Shown one piece after another: positions 50,001 to 60,100 of a stretch of 64,000 nucleotides of DNA. Position numbers and translations under genes: made by a program. Source of the stretch: Vigna angularis (taxonomy: Eukaryota; Streptophyta; Magnoliopsida; Fabales; Fabaceae); NCBI RefSeq assembly GCF_016808095.1, contig NC_068973.1:16426501-16490500 (forward strand), given 5' to 3'. A model generated the notes under the pieces. The model did not search any database. It was not told the origin of the DNA and saw only the letters and a list, made by a program, of their open reading frames with translations. Numbering within the stretch: the stretch's first letter is position 1; the number at the start of each line of letters is the position of its first letter.

Positions 50001-51743
50001 GCTTCTGGGGTAGGAATAGGCGCTGTTCTTATACAAGAAGGTCATCCAATAGCTTATTTTAGTGAAAAACTTAGGGGACCTACTTTGAACTATCCTACCT
50101 ATGACAAAGAACTTTATGCCCTCATTCGAGCATTGAAAACTTGGGAGCATTACTTAGTGTCTCAAGAGTTTATAATAAACACTGACCATGAATCTCTCAA
50201 GTATCTTAAAGGGCAAGGAAAGTTGAACAAGCGACATGCAAAGTGGATTGAGTACCTTGAACAGTTTCAATACGTCATCAAACATAAAAAGGGGAGTACT
50301 AATGTTGTTGCGGATGCTTTATCTAGACGACATGCATTGCTAGTTACTCTAGGATCCCAAATACTAGGTTTTGATGACATTAAACAACTTTATGAATCTG
50401 ATCCTACCTTTGCATCCACTTATGCATCTTGTCTTAAGAAGCCATTCGATGGATTTTATATTTCTGAGGGGTATCTTTTTAATAAAGGAAAACTATGCAT
50501 ACCCCAAGGATCTATTCGAAAGCTTCTTATCAAAGAAAGTCATGGTGGAGGACTCATGGGCCATCATGGAGTTGATAAAACTCTTCATACTTTGAAAAGC
50601 AAATTTTATTGGCCACACATGAGAATAGATGTCCAAAAGCATTGTTCTAGTTGCATAGTTTGTTTACAAGCTAAGTCTAAAGTAATGCCTCATGGACTCT
50701 ATCTTCCTCTTCCCATAGCTAGTACCCCTTGGGAAGACATTAGTATGGATTTTGTCTTAGGTCTACCAAGAACTCAAAAGGGCTTTGATTCTATCTTTGT
50801 GGTGGTTGATCGATTTAGTAAAATGGCTCATTTTATACCTTGCCACAAAGTAGATGATGCTAGCTATATAGCAAAACTCTTCTTTAAAGAATTTGTTAAA
50901 TTGCATGGTTTACCCAAAACTATAGTTTCTGATAGAGATGTTAAGTTTCTTAGCTACTTTTGGAAAACACTTTGGGCTAAGCTAGGAACTAAACTACTAT
51001 TTTCTACTACATGTCACCCACAAACTGATGGGCAAACAGAAGTAGTAAATAGGTCTCTATCTACTCTATTACGGGTAATGTTGAAGGGCAATATTAAAAA
51101 TTGGGATGATCATCTACCTCATATAGAGTTTGCTTATAATAGAGTAGTTCACAAAACTACTAAACTTTCTCCTTTTGAGGTTGTTTATGGTTTTAACCCT
51201 CTCACACCTCTTGATCTACTTCCCCTTCTAGAAACATCTTCTTTTCTTCATAAAGAAGGTCTTTCTAAAGCGGAGTTCATCAAAAAGTTGCATGAAAAGG
51301 TTAAAACACATATTGAAAAACAAACTCAAAAGTATTCTGAATACAACAACAAAAGGAGAAAACAAGTACTCTTAAAAGAAGGAGACTTAGTTTGGCTTCA
51401 CTTGAGAAAGGATAGATTTCCTTCTCAACGCAAATCCAAATTAAGCCCTAGAGGTGATGGTCCTTTCAAAGTGATCAAGAAGATAAATGATAATGCATAT
51501 CAGTTAGACCTTCCTGAAAGTTATGGCGTCAGTCCTACTTTTAACATTTGTGATCTAAGTCCTTTCATAGGAGATGCCCAACAGGGTTCCCAAGATCTGG
51601 GGACAGATCTTTTTCAAGAGGGAGGGACTGATGGAGGACCATCCAAGCTCAACATAGGACCTTTAACAAGAGCCATGTCTAAGAGAATCCAAGAGGAAGA
51701 GGGAGCACTCACTACTTTGCTCTTATGGAGTATTAATTACTAA
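47067..51743 (+). CDS. Gag-pol polyprotein of the Ty3/gypsy element, 1,558 aa
   Basis: Gag domain about residues 115-285; zinc knuckle [14 protein letters not shown] at 361-374; aspartic protease motif IVDSGS at 452-457; reverse transcriptase about 650-880 with VYFDDIL (Asp831, Asp832); RNase H about 970-1085 ([26 protein letters not shown]); integrase with His/Cys zinc region 1159-1199 and DDE residues Asp1228, Asp1289, Glu1325 (the last two 35 residues apart). The C-terminus ([20 protein letters not shown], then [10 protein letters not shown]) ends inside the 3' LTR at 51,743; no separate chromodomain is visible. No stop or frameshift interrupts the frame. It opens after a stop at 47,010 but has no ATG before Met136, within Gag; 47,067 is a TTG. 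Either a non-AUG start, a spliced leader or start loss is implied. Confidence 0.93.
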   Translation: MGEKRQETLWLRKDKVSKLVHCDSSVQGNVTQDQENIELREELNRTKTELNELRQIVATLTINQSRHTQGTHSHRQNYDQDDHSHHSDHHTYQPYDHYQHPPRRHHNHREHHVEPKLDLPPFYGRDNFEEYFEWEMKVEQIFECYNIDDRRRVTLATLTFQGAALYWWTSIIRDQRMNGNYKIQYWNELKAALHRRHVPAYYAREVMDKLHRLQQRNMSVEEYRQKLELLMLRAGIKEEERFTIARFHSGLNYEIRDKVELLPYLDLNDFVQLCVRVEEQNRRKASTKRTYPTTSSYRRDLKREGRFPRYEETKEREQERTQDKFKSKDRELKREKESSKGKEQRIPREPPRDTRGRETRCFKCGARGHYSTECHFKKSTYILEHKSNSEESSSSVSELSSSEEEHEAPPCDGDLLMVRRLLEAKHVELEQTQRENLFHTRCKVLDKTCSMIVDSGSCCNCCSTRMVEKLGLTPTPHPNSYKLQWIKEDEGIIVKEQVSVPISIGKYEDQIICDIVPMEAGHILLGRPWQFDKQALHDGVTNKITIQHKGKKIILSPLTPSQVREDQIILKKKLDGEKKLYSNKVSKEKKLSLVESASTNEVVPLHTSKNLFLGQPHFLLYCKEALLSINHSLDSHPKGLQKLLKEFDDLFPKEVPSGLPPLRGIEHQIDLIPGASLPNRPAYRTNLTETKEIEKQVNDLLGKGWIQKSLSPCAVPVLLVPKKDGSWRMCTDCRAINNITVKYRHPIPRLDDMLDELHGANMFTKIDLKSGYHQIRIKEGDEWKTAFKTKFGLYEWLVMPFGLTNAPSTFMRLMNHVLQEYIGSFVVVYFDDILIYSKGLKEHLHHVRKVLILLRQHHLFANFDKCTFCQESVIFLGFKVGKEGVHVDPSKIKAIQEWPILKTVGEVRSFLGLAGFYRRFVENFSTIAALLNELLKKDVPFKWDEKQSLAFETLKHKLTHAPILHLPNFSKAFQVECDASGVGIGAVLIQEGHPIAYFSEKLRGPTLNYPTYDKELYALIRALKTWEHYLVSQEFIINTDHESLKYLKGQGKLNKRHAKWIEYLEQFQYVIKHKKGSTNVVADALSRRHALLVTLGSQILGFDDIKQLYESDPTFASTYASCLKKPFDGFYISEGYLFNKGKLCIPQGSIRKLLIKESHGGGLMGHHGVDKTLHTLKSKFYWPHMRIDVQKHCSSCIVCLQAKSKVMPHGLYLPLPIASTPWEDISMDFVLGLPRTQKGFDSIFVVVDRFSKMAHFIPCHKVDDASYIAKLFFKEFVKLHGLPKTIVSDRDVKFLSYFWKTLWAKLGTKLLFSTTCHPQTDGQTEVVNRSLSTLLRVMLKGNIKNWDDHLPHIEFAYNRVVHKTTKLSPFEVVYGFNPLTPLDLLPLLETSSFLHKEGLSKAEFIKKLHEKVKTHIEKQTQKYSEYNNKRRKQVLLKEGDLVWLHLRKDRFPSQRKSKLSPRGDGPFKVIKKINDNAYQLDLPESYGVSPTFNICDLSPFIGDAQQGSQDLGTDLFQEGGTDGGPSKLNIGPLTRAMSKRIQEEEGALTTLLLWSINY
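51616..51628 (+). other. Polypurine tract
   Basis: AAGAGGGAGGGAC immediately upstream of the 3' LTR. It lies inside the gag-pol frame. Confidence 0.75.
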
Positions 51744-52289
51744 AATCTTCCTCCTCTTTAAATAACTTTACATTGTTTTGTAGGTCATTAAAATAAAGCT
51801 TGGCAAACACTTGGAGGAGTAACCAAGCAAGGAAAAGCAAAGGGTACAGCCCAGCGGCACCGCAGACAGCAACTCCATCTTCCTCTGCAGTTCTGCTTAG
51901 TTGGCAAACTTAGCTTGCTTCCCAAGCTTCCTTTCATTGCATCATGTGCCTTTAGAATAGCTTGCATAACACGTCTTAGAAGTTCTCCTTCATCTATAAA
52001 TAGGGGGCTTCATCCTTTGTAAATTCAACTTTGAATTGATAATGAAATGCTGTTGAGATTTCTCCAGACATTCTTTCAGAGTTCAAACACTTTGTGCCTA
52101 TTCTGCACATTCTCCTCTAGCTTCCTTCCCTCTTGGAAGGCTTTCGGAGCTTGAGATTCCTTGATCCACTCATACACCTTCATTGAAACACTCATCAAAC
52201 ACTTACCGTGCCTCATCGTCATCCAACTAACCGCTGCCTTCTCTGGTTTTGGAAGTACTCGTGATTGAATTGCAAGGATGCTTCCATCA
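51629..52289 (+). repeat. 3' LTR (661 bp)
   Basis: Same length and ends as the 5' LTR. Its first 115 bp encode the last 39 residues of the polyprotein. Confidence 0.96.
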
Positions 52290-52565
52290 GTATGGGTTCA
52301 CAAAGCAGACACCGCCAATCAACAGCATGAAGGCAAAGAAGATGAGGGTAATCCAGAAGACAATTCTTCTACAAAACTAACTGATGTCATAAACCGCATC
52401 AAACAACTATAGACCTTCGTGGGGAAAAGATTTGATGTGTTGGAAATGCGAGTTAGAAACATTAACGTGGGGACAAGATTTTATGTGTTGGAAACGCGAG
52501 TTGAAAACATTGAGGAACAAATGAATTACCTATGCAGTCGCTTTGATGAACAACCTCGTAGTTAG
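52290..52565 (+). pseudogene. 3' part of the split transposon-protein ORF
   Basis: After the duplicated GTATG the frame resumes: WVHKADTANQQHEGKEDEG and so on, with a stop TAG at 52,408-52,410. Beyond it, in the same frame, are GKRFDVLEMRVRNI and GTRFYVLETRVENI, two near-repeats of a coiled-coil tail, and a stop at 52,563-52,565. So the ORF was intact up to this point before the insertion, apart from older damage. Left and right parts fit in one frame across the TSD. Confidence 0.65.
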
Positions 52566-52785
52566 ATTACATAGTATAATGTTATTTATTTTTATTAGGT
52601 ACATTATCATTACTATATTGCTTCATAAATATTGTAAGGTTTTTTATTACTCAATTGCTTTATCAATCTTGAAAGTTTTCTTTATCAACGTTTAACTTAC
52701 ATTTTCCAATTTCTTACGTTTAATACAAAGGTCTTCCACAACGAGTGCTGGAAATACTAAAATCAATAAACCATATAAGAAAAAC
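52566..52785. other. Short AT-rich spacer
   Basis: 3' flank of the ORF before the satellite; nothing recognised. Confidence 0.4.
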
Positions 52786-55700
52786 ACATTTTTCAAGCTC
52801 TTCCCACAATCAAACATAACAAACAAGTGTCATCCATTCAAAAAATCTCATGAAATCAATAAAATTGTCTTTAGGGGTCAAGTTGTCAGAGTTGGGTAAT
52901 GCAATTCAACTTTGTGGACAACAACCCATTTAGCTCCTAGTAATCGATTATAGGTCAATTGTAAACAATTACAAGGGACTGTAATAGGTACTGACTTTTG
53001 AAGACTTCACCTACCTTAGTCATGACAGGGGCTTTCCTCCACCTTGGAATGCCCAAACCTCAATTTTCAAGCTCCTCTCACAATCAAACATCACAAACAA
53101 GTGTCATCCATTCAAAAAATCTCATCAAATCAATAAACTTGTCTTTGAGGAGTGATGTTGTCACAATTGGGTAGTGTAGTTCAACTTTGTGTACGAAAAC
53201 CAATTTAACTCCTGGTAATCGATTACAGGTCCATTGTAAACGATTACAAGGGTTTGTATTGGGTAGTGATATTTGAGGACTTCACCTACCTTGGTCATGA
53301 AACCTACATTGGGTCTTTCCTCCACCTTGGACCGTCCAAATCTCAGTTTTCAAGCTCTTCTCACAATGAAACATGAAAAACAAGTTTCGTTCATTCAAAA
53401 AATCTCATCAAATCAATAAAATTGTCTTTGAGGAGTGATGTTGTCACAACTGGGTAGTGTAGTTCAACTTTGTGGAAAAAAACCCATTTAACTCCTAGCA
53501 ATCGATTTCAGGTCCATTGTAAACGATTACAACGGACTGTATTGGGTACTGATGTTTAAGGACTTCACCTACCTTGGTCATGACACCCACATTGGGTCTT
53601 TCCTCCACCTAAGACTACCCAAACCTTGAATTTCAAGCTCTTCTCACAATCAAACATGACAAACAAGTGTCATCAATTCAAAAAAGCTCATTATATCAGA
53701 AAAATTGTCTTTGGAAGTGATGTTGTAACAACTAGATAGTGCAGTTCAATTTTGTGCACAAATATTCATTTACCTCTTGGTAATCGATTACAGGTCCTTT
53801 GTAAATGATTACAAGGGACTTTATTGGGTACAAATTTTTTAGGACTTCACATACCTTGGTCATGACACCCACATTAAGTCTTTCCTCCACCTTGGACAGC
53901 CCGAACCTCAGTTTTCAAGCTCTTCTCACAATCAAACATGACAAACTTGTGTCATTCATTTAAAAAATCTCATAAAATCAATAACATTGTCTTTGGTGAG
54001 TGATGTTGTCACAGCTGGATAGTGTAGTTCAACTTTGTGGAGAAAAACTCATTTAGCTCTTGGTAATCGATCACAAGTCCATTATAAACGATTACAAGGG
54101 ACTTTATTTGGTACTAACTTTTGAGGACTTCACCCACCTTAGTCATGACACCCACATTGGGGCTTTCCTCCACCTTGGACTTCCCAAACCTCAGTTTTCA
54201 AGCTCTTCTCACAATTAAACATGATAAGCAAGTGTCATCCATTCAAAAAATCTTGTCAAATCAATAAAATTGTCTTTAGGGAGTGATGTTGTCATAGTTG
54301 AGCAGTGTAGTTCAACTTTGCGAACAAACACCCAATTAGCACATGGTAATCGATTACATGTTCATTATAAATGATTACAAGGGACTGTATTGGGTACTGA
54401 TGTTTGAGGACTTCACTTACCTTGGTCATGACACCCACATTAGGTCTTTCCACTACCTTGGACTACCCAAACCTCAAATTTTAAGCTCTTCTCACAATCA
54501 AACATGACAAACAAGTGTCATCAATTCAAAAAATCTCGTGAAACCAATAAAATTGTCTTTGCGGAGTGATATTGTCACAGCTGGGTAGTGCAGTTCAACT
54601 TTATGTACAAAAAATCATTTAGCTCTTGGTAATCGATTACAGGTCCATTGTAAACGATCACAAGGGACTGTATTGGGTACTGATATTTGAGGACTTCACC
54701 TACCTTCGTCATAACACCCACATTGGGTCTTTCCTCCACCTTCGACTACCCAAACCTCAGTTTTCAAGCTCTTTTCACAATCAAACATGACAAACAAGTG
54801 TAATCCATTCAAAAAATCTCATCAAATCAGTAAAATTGTCTTTTGAGGAGTGATGTTATCACAACTGGGTAGTGCATTTTAAATTTGTGTACAAATATCC
54901 ATTTAGATCCTACTAATCGATTACAAGTCCATTGTAAACATTACAAGAGACTATATTGGGTACTGAAGTTTGACGACTTCACCTTCCTTGGTCAAGACAC
55001 CCACATTGGCTACTTCTTCCAACTTGGACTTCCCAAACCTAATTTTTCAAGCTCTTTTAACACTCAAATATGACAAACAAGTGTCATCAATTCAAAAAAT
55101 CTCATCAGACAATAAAATTGTCTTTAGGGAGTGATATTGTCATAACTAAGTAGTGCAGTTCAACTTTATGTACAAAAACTCATTTAGTTCTTCGTAATCG
55201 ATTACAGGTCCATTGTAAACGATTACAAGGGACTGTATTGAGTACTGATGTTTAAGGACTTCACCTACCTTGGTCGTGACACTCACATTGGGTCTTTCCG
55301 CTACCATCGAATGCCCGAACCTTAGTTTTCAAGCTCTTTTCACAATCAAACATGACAAACAAGTGTCATTCATTCAAAAAATCTCATCAAATCAGTAAAA
55401 TTGTCTTTGGGAGTGATGTTGTCACTACTGGGTAGTGCATTTCAACTTTGTGTAGAAATATCCATTTAGATTCTACTAATTGATTACAAGTCCATTGTAA
55501 ATGATTACAAGGGACTGTATTGGGTACTGATGTTTGCCGACTTCACCTACCTTGATCAAGACACCTACATTGGCTTTTTCTTCTAACTTGGACTGCCTAA
55601 ACCTAATTTTTCAAGCTCCTTTAACACTCAAATATGACAAACAAATGTCATCAATTCAAAAACCCATTTAGCTCCTGGTAATCGATTACATGTCCATTGT

Positions 55701-56040
55701 AAACGATTGCAAGGGACTTTATTTGGTATTGATTTTTGAGGACTTCACCTACTTTGGTCATGACACCCACATTGGGTCTTTACTTCACCTTCGACAACCT
55801 AAATTCTTCACCTTGGACTAACCACACCTCAGTTTTCAAGCTCTTTTCATAATCAAACATGACAAACAAGCGTCACCCATTCAAAAAATCTCATCAAATC
55901 AATAAAATTGTCTTTGGGGAGTGACGTTGTCACAACTTGGTAGTGCAGTTCAACTTTGTGTACGAATATCCATTTAGCTCCTGGTAATCGATTACAAGTC
56001 CATTGTAAACAATTACAAGGGACTGTAATGGCTACACCTG
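52786..56040. repeat. Tandem array of ~12 units of about 283 bp
   Basis: Each unit has TTTTCAAGCTCTTCTCACAA, ACAAACAAGTGTCATCC, AAAATTGTCTTTGAGGAGTG, then TAATCGATTACAGGTCCATT and GTAAACGATTACAAGGGACT, then GGACTTCACCTACCTTGGTC. The TAATCGATTA block recurs at about 52,941, 53,216, 53,499, 53,781, 54,064, 54,347, 54,630, 54,914, 55,195, 55,477, 55,679 and 55,985, so the period is 281-284 bp apart from 275, a shortened 202 and a longer 306. TAATCGATTA is a perfect palindrome. No frame is kept from unit to unit; the open frame at 54,885-55,073 is chance. Confidence 0.95.
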
Positions 56041-56420
56041 TCTGGAATGCAATAAAATTTTGTCCTAAAGTTATTATTGATGGGTGATCAATTACTCAAT
56101 CACATTGGACAATATGTTTATTAACATTCCCAACAACAGTTCAAATGACAATGACAATAATTTAGGGAATAACAATTCAAACCACATTCATAATATTTAA
56201 GGGAAATAAAGTTGTACTTTTATTAACATTCACAAAATTTGATATAAAACATTAATCGATTACATCTATGTACAACGATCTGTTACTTTGTATAACAACT
56301 ACACACACACAAATCACTCATGTTTCCCATAATTTTCAGTGTAGGGAGTTCTAAGCGCTTTACTCTATTAACGCCTTCGTGATCCGACCCTCACAAACCT
56401 CTGTATACTGGGTTGGTTGG
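56041..56420. other. Non-coding spacer after the array
   Basis: No feature beyond AT-rich sequence and a short CA tract at 56,303-56,312. Confidence 0.4.
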
Positions 56421-56466
56421 TGTAAATGCCTCCCAGGCTTACAAAGTCAATGTTCATGTGGATTTC

Positions 56467-57625
56467 TTAACGAGGCATATTGTGTCCACCATCATATTTA
56501 TTCCTCTCTTTATTCTTCTCTTCATCCAACTCTGCCTGCAAAGCAAAAACCTTGGTTTCTAGTTCTTCAACTATATTAGGTGATGTCTTCATAAAGCACA
56601 AAAGAGTTTCCTTGCTTGAAGCACCAAGATCATCACCCACTTGAAAATTAATAAAAATTACCATAGTATACAACCATTGATTTCAACACCTAAAATCACT
56701 AAATATACTACAACATACAAAACTGAACCAACAAAGTACATATCACTCCCGTCTCTATAACACGTCTGATGAAGTTCTCTCCTACATTAGTATTCAACCA
56801 ATGCAATATTCTTGTAAATTTCTCTACAGGACCTTGGCAGGAATGAAATGCTCAAAAAACCAAACCTCAAATACATGAAAATCACAAAATGAAGTCACAA
56901 TCCAAGCCACAACATCAACATATTTAAATTTGAATCAATAAACAAAATTTACTTACAACATGTAAACACATCCATCAACGTATTGCTTGCACATTTTCCT
57001 TTCCTCAAAGCCATAGAAGCTTTGCATAAACTACCTAACAAATAACGATAAACTATAATACCCCAACAATAACAACCCAAACGACCTAACTTGTCAACAA
57101 TTTTAAACATAATTGGAAAGACTTTTCTGCTACATTTAGGAAATAAAACTTCAGATATCCCATCCAAAATGTCCAAGCTACAAAAATGTGATAAAGGGAA
57201 GTTTTCATGTTCTGCCAACAAAAACTCGTATATCAAATTCAGATCATGTTTTCCTTCACCAAAGTATTTCCCACACATACTACCTTCAACTTTTTTCTTT
57301 AAGTTAATATTTTCTCCATCTAAACTCAACCCTAATCCTAAACAAACTTTAAGTTAATATTTTCTCCATCTAAACTCAATCCTAATCCTAAACAAAAATC
57401 ATTTTCCTTTAATTCGACAACTTTATCTCCAAAACAAAACCCACCACTCGAATCAACCCATCTAACCAATAATTCATTCAAAATATTCCTTCCAAGCTTA
57501 ACGTTATAATTCAAATCTAAAAACCAACGAAATGGCGTCTTCTCAAGAACTAACTTGTGCTCCTCAGTCAATCTTTCATTCAAAGTACAAACATACTTGG
57601 GTTTGAAAGAATGACGAATGCACAA
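56467..57625 (-). pseudogene. DUF1985-like ORF of a plant transposon, broken by a 50-bp duplication
   Basis: On the minus strand, 57,625-57,338 reads KTPFRWFLDLNYNVKLGRN, LVRWVDSSGGFCFGDKVVEL and FCLGLGLSLDG. 57,329-56,949 continues GKYFGEGKHDLNL, FPLSHFCSLDILDG and YLLGSLCKASMALRKG. The pattern (substrate frame RWFL...FCLGLGL, then an F-rich helix region and SLC.AS.ALR) fits the DUF1985 proteins that accompany Ulp1-type proteases in plant transposons. The two frames overlap in SLDGENINLK because of a 50-bp tandem duplication at 57,301-57,400. A possible C-terminal coiled coil is at 56,673-56,467. No Ulp1 catalytic domain is present. Confidence 0.6.
57301..57400. repeat. 50-bp tandem duplication
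   Basis: AAGTTAATATTTTCTCCATC starts at 57,301 and again at 57,351. The units differ by one substitution plus the last few bases. Fifty is not a multiple of three, so it shifts the DUF1985-like frame. Confidence 0.9.
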
Positions 57626-57629
57626 CTAC

Positions 57630-58069
57630 ATGAAAGAAAACAAAATTTCACGTTACAACAATGATACCCTAAAAATTTTAATATAAAAGGAAAGGACACA
57701 TACACAAACGACAACAGTAAAAACGAAAGGGCAAACCCAAAACGCAAACAACGAAAGGGAATAATCCATATACCTTATTTGAACCACCAACGTCACCGGA
57801 GGAATCTATTACGCACAATACCACCAACAAAATGAAACCAAAAAGGTCAAAACTTTAACACAAGGGACAGATTTTAGTTCGACCTAGGCAAATGAAAATG
57901 TTGAGAATAGGTTGGAGAATGAAAATGGAGAAAAAACGAAAAAAATGAAGACGTTGAGAAAATGGAGAGAGAAGAAGAATGAAGAAAGGTGCTTTTGGAA
58001 TGAAGAAAATTTGAATCCTAAACTCTTTTCCACATCACCTTTTTATAAAAAATGTTTATTTCATACGAA
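57630..58069. other. Presumed leader of the DUF1985-like gene
   Basis: Upstream (for the minus strand) of the ORF start. Purine-rich on the plus strand, i.e. C/T-rich on the coding strand, as in plant leaders. The open frame at 57,912-58,145 (+) is not credible. Confidence 0.35.
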
Positions 58070-58126
58070 CCAATCATATATTGACATGTGGCGTTGTAAA
58101 AAAGTTGACAAAAATGGGTTGTCAAT
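58070..58126 (-). repeat. Right inverted terminal repeat
   Basis: Reverse complement reads ATTGACAAC, 7-bp spacer, TGTCAACTTTTTTACAAC, then CCACATGTC... ending ATTGG. Pairs with 42,665-42,721. Confidence 0.55.
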
Positions 58127-58240
58127 CGGTATCCTTGTTTCATAGTGGTACACACTTCTCCTGATAAACATAGTACTAATTAAGTATCAGTTTTTGCAAA
58201 ATCTCCATATTATTAATCAGTCCACAAGTTCTTCATATTG

Positions 58241-58394
58241 CAGAGGACCTGAATCTGGTGATAAGCAAGAAGGACAATTCAGCTATACCTTCAAAGCATA
58301 CCGGGTGTGTTTGGAATTGAAAGATCATACCTACCAATTGATGCTGCCTTACTCTCTGCTAGAAAGTTGATAGCACGCAATATTGAAAATTAAT
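58241..58394 (+). pseudogene. Exon-like fragment of an unrecognised gene, probably frameshifted
   Basis: A good intron 3' end (TTCTTCATATTGCAG) precedes a frame reading DLNLVISKKDNSAIPSKHTG. At the GGGTGTG near 58,303 a one-base shift leads to VFGIERSYLPIDAALLSARK and then LIARNIEN and a stop (58,392-58,394). Both halves look protein-like, so a frameshift in a real exon is plausible. I do not recognise the family. It sits just outside the right end of the large transposon. Confidence 0.35.
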
Positions 58395-59819
58395 GGGGAA
58401 ATAATTTGGTATTAAGATGAATAAATGAAGGGTGTGTGGTTGGATATGAGAATAGCGTGGTGGGGGGATGATGGAGATGGTGGGGCTGTGTTGAAAATGA
58501 GAGTGAAGACAGCGACTCAACGTCGAGCTGCTCTGGGCGACAATTGATATTTGCCACTGGATCCACTCGTTTATTCCCTGCACCACCAAGCTTTGCACTA
58601 ACCAAACACCTAGATAACATTTCCACAAGAATAGACTATTCAAAAGGTTACTATTAATTTAACTCCTTGGAAATACTCTCTTAAATGATTCTTTTCTTTT
58701 AAATAAATTTATTTTCTAAACGACAGTCTATGGATTATTAATAGTATATGAGCTAAATATAATGATTATTTTCCTTACAATTCGGTAATAACTAAGCTGT
58801 TGTGATCTTTTTAGCCATGATTTGAAAAAGTGTTGCTTGAACAATAAACCTTAAAAATGCAATAATGTAACTGTTTTCAAATTTAGTAAAATTCCTTAAT
58901 TTTAAAAATGCAACAGTATGATGGGTTTTATTTTATTTTTTGTTCAAGTTAATTTTATTGGTTGTATAAATTGCTACTATATAATGAATATAAATTATAT
59001 TACTTATAGATAAAAATTATTAATGCTAACTTGGTGCAGATTAATGGTTATATTTATAATTGTGTAAAAATATTAATTTGGTGCACATTAAAATGAAAAG
59101 ACCTGATTAATTTTTTATTAATAAGACTAAATTAAATAAAATAAACAAATTATAGAATACAAAAATAATTAATTCCTTTAATTTTTAACAAACTTTTGAT
59201 AACTAAAACAATCCAAGTTAACTAGTAGTAAATAATATATTTTTCTTTTTCAAGCTTTATTATGCTCTGCGGTTGTAGTTGTTGGATGATGAGTTTTGGA
59301 GTCATTTTAAAATTTGTTTGATTTTGTAGGAAGGTCAAGTTCTCAAAGAGTAGAGCTAACAATGTTGTTCGGATAGCAGTTTTGACATGGAGATCTTTAT
59401 TAGTTGTTAAGGGAGTAGAAATATTATTGGCTCCTTATTAACACTGTATTTTCTAGTCTTGGACATTCTCTGTCTTTTGTTATGGTGAGGCTTGACATAA
59501 TTATTGAATTTTATTTTTCATTGTGTCCCTTTTAGTATTATGCTTGTTGAATAGGTAACATTAATTCTAAGAGATTTGTAATTTCTTGTGACTAATGTAT
59601 TTATTTAGGAGTTTGTTAAAGAATAAGAGTTATATTTTTTTCTTTGAATTTTATTTATAGAGTCATCTAATAAAGTTTTTTGTTTTAATTATTTGTTTTA
59701 AACATAATTATATATTATAAATTCTTTATATTGTAGTAATTATTTTGTGAGAAATTCTAATATTTAAGATTTTTTATTAATCATACAGCTACTTAAAAAA
59801 AACTAATATAATCAAATTT
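58395..59819. other. AT-rich intergenic; no supported gene
   Basis: Two overlapping minus-strand open frames at 58,359-58,643 have biased composition and no domain. The rest is AT-rich. Confidence 0.4.
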
Positions 59820-60100
59820 GTAAAACAAGTTACGTACGGATTTATCCGTAGAAAAATTACATACGGATAAATTTGTAGGTAATTACATAAGGATAAATTT
59901 GTAAGTAATTATATACAGATTTATCTGTATGTAATTATCTATACATTTATTCGTATGTAATTTCTTACAAATTTATTCGTATGAAATTGCTTATAATTAT
60001 TTATAGATTTATTCGTAAGTAATTTGTAAGTAACATTGTGTTATCTATGAATTTTTGTTCATACCTACGAATTTTTCTTGTTGGTAATTGATTTTTTTTC
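59820..60100. repeat. Inverted short repeats (TACGGATAAATTTGTA), DNA-transposon subterminal type
   Basis: Variants of TTACATACGGATAAATTTGT and its complement ACAAATTTATTCGTATGTAA repeat about ten times in both orientations. The last part reads CCTACGAATTTTTCTTG. Such arrays are typical subterminal transposase-binding regions of CACTA-like elements. A terminal CACTA motif is not visible, so the class is tentative. Confidence 0.5.

Larger units (their letters stand above)
43842..52289 (+). mobile_element. Near-complete Ty3/gypsy LTR retrotransposon (8,448 bp)
   Basis: Two 661-bp LTRs with TG...CA ends, 5-bp TSD GTATG, primer binding site, polypurine tract and an uninterrupted 1,558-residue gag-pol frame. 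I count four differences between the LTRs (near 43,897, 44,074, 44,156 and 44,378 in the 5' copy), i.e. about 99.4% identity, which points to a recent insertion. The pol frame runs into the 3' LTR, as in CRM-type chromoviruses; lineage is inferred. It inserted into the plant transposon-protein ORF, which can be traced on both sides. Confidence 0.96.
42665..58126. mobile_element. Large DNA-transposon-like unit with 57-bp imperfect inverted ends, carrying a nested retrotransposon
   Basis: Left end 42,665-42,721 and right end 58,070-58,126 are inverted copies of equal length. Their core TG(C/T)CAACTTTTTTACAAC differs at one base, and both carry TTGACAAC outside and ATTGG inside. Between them lie a plant transposon-protein ORF (+), a 283-bp satellite and a DUF1985-like ORF (-). 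Such gene content is known from Mutator-like and CACTA elements that carry accessory ORFs. No 8-11-bp target duplication is visible (AAACGTTTC versus CGGTATCCT), so the true limits may lie further out. Class (MULE or other) is inference. Confidence 0.5.

Noticed and set aside
52786..56040. CRISPR-like regular repetition
   Set aside because: Whole ~283-bp units repeat with no unique spacers; this is a eukaryotic satellite-type array.
58359..58643. Two overlapping minus-strand frames with His/Pro-rich tails
   Set aside because: No homologue recognised, composition biased, and the opposite strand carries a better exon candidate.
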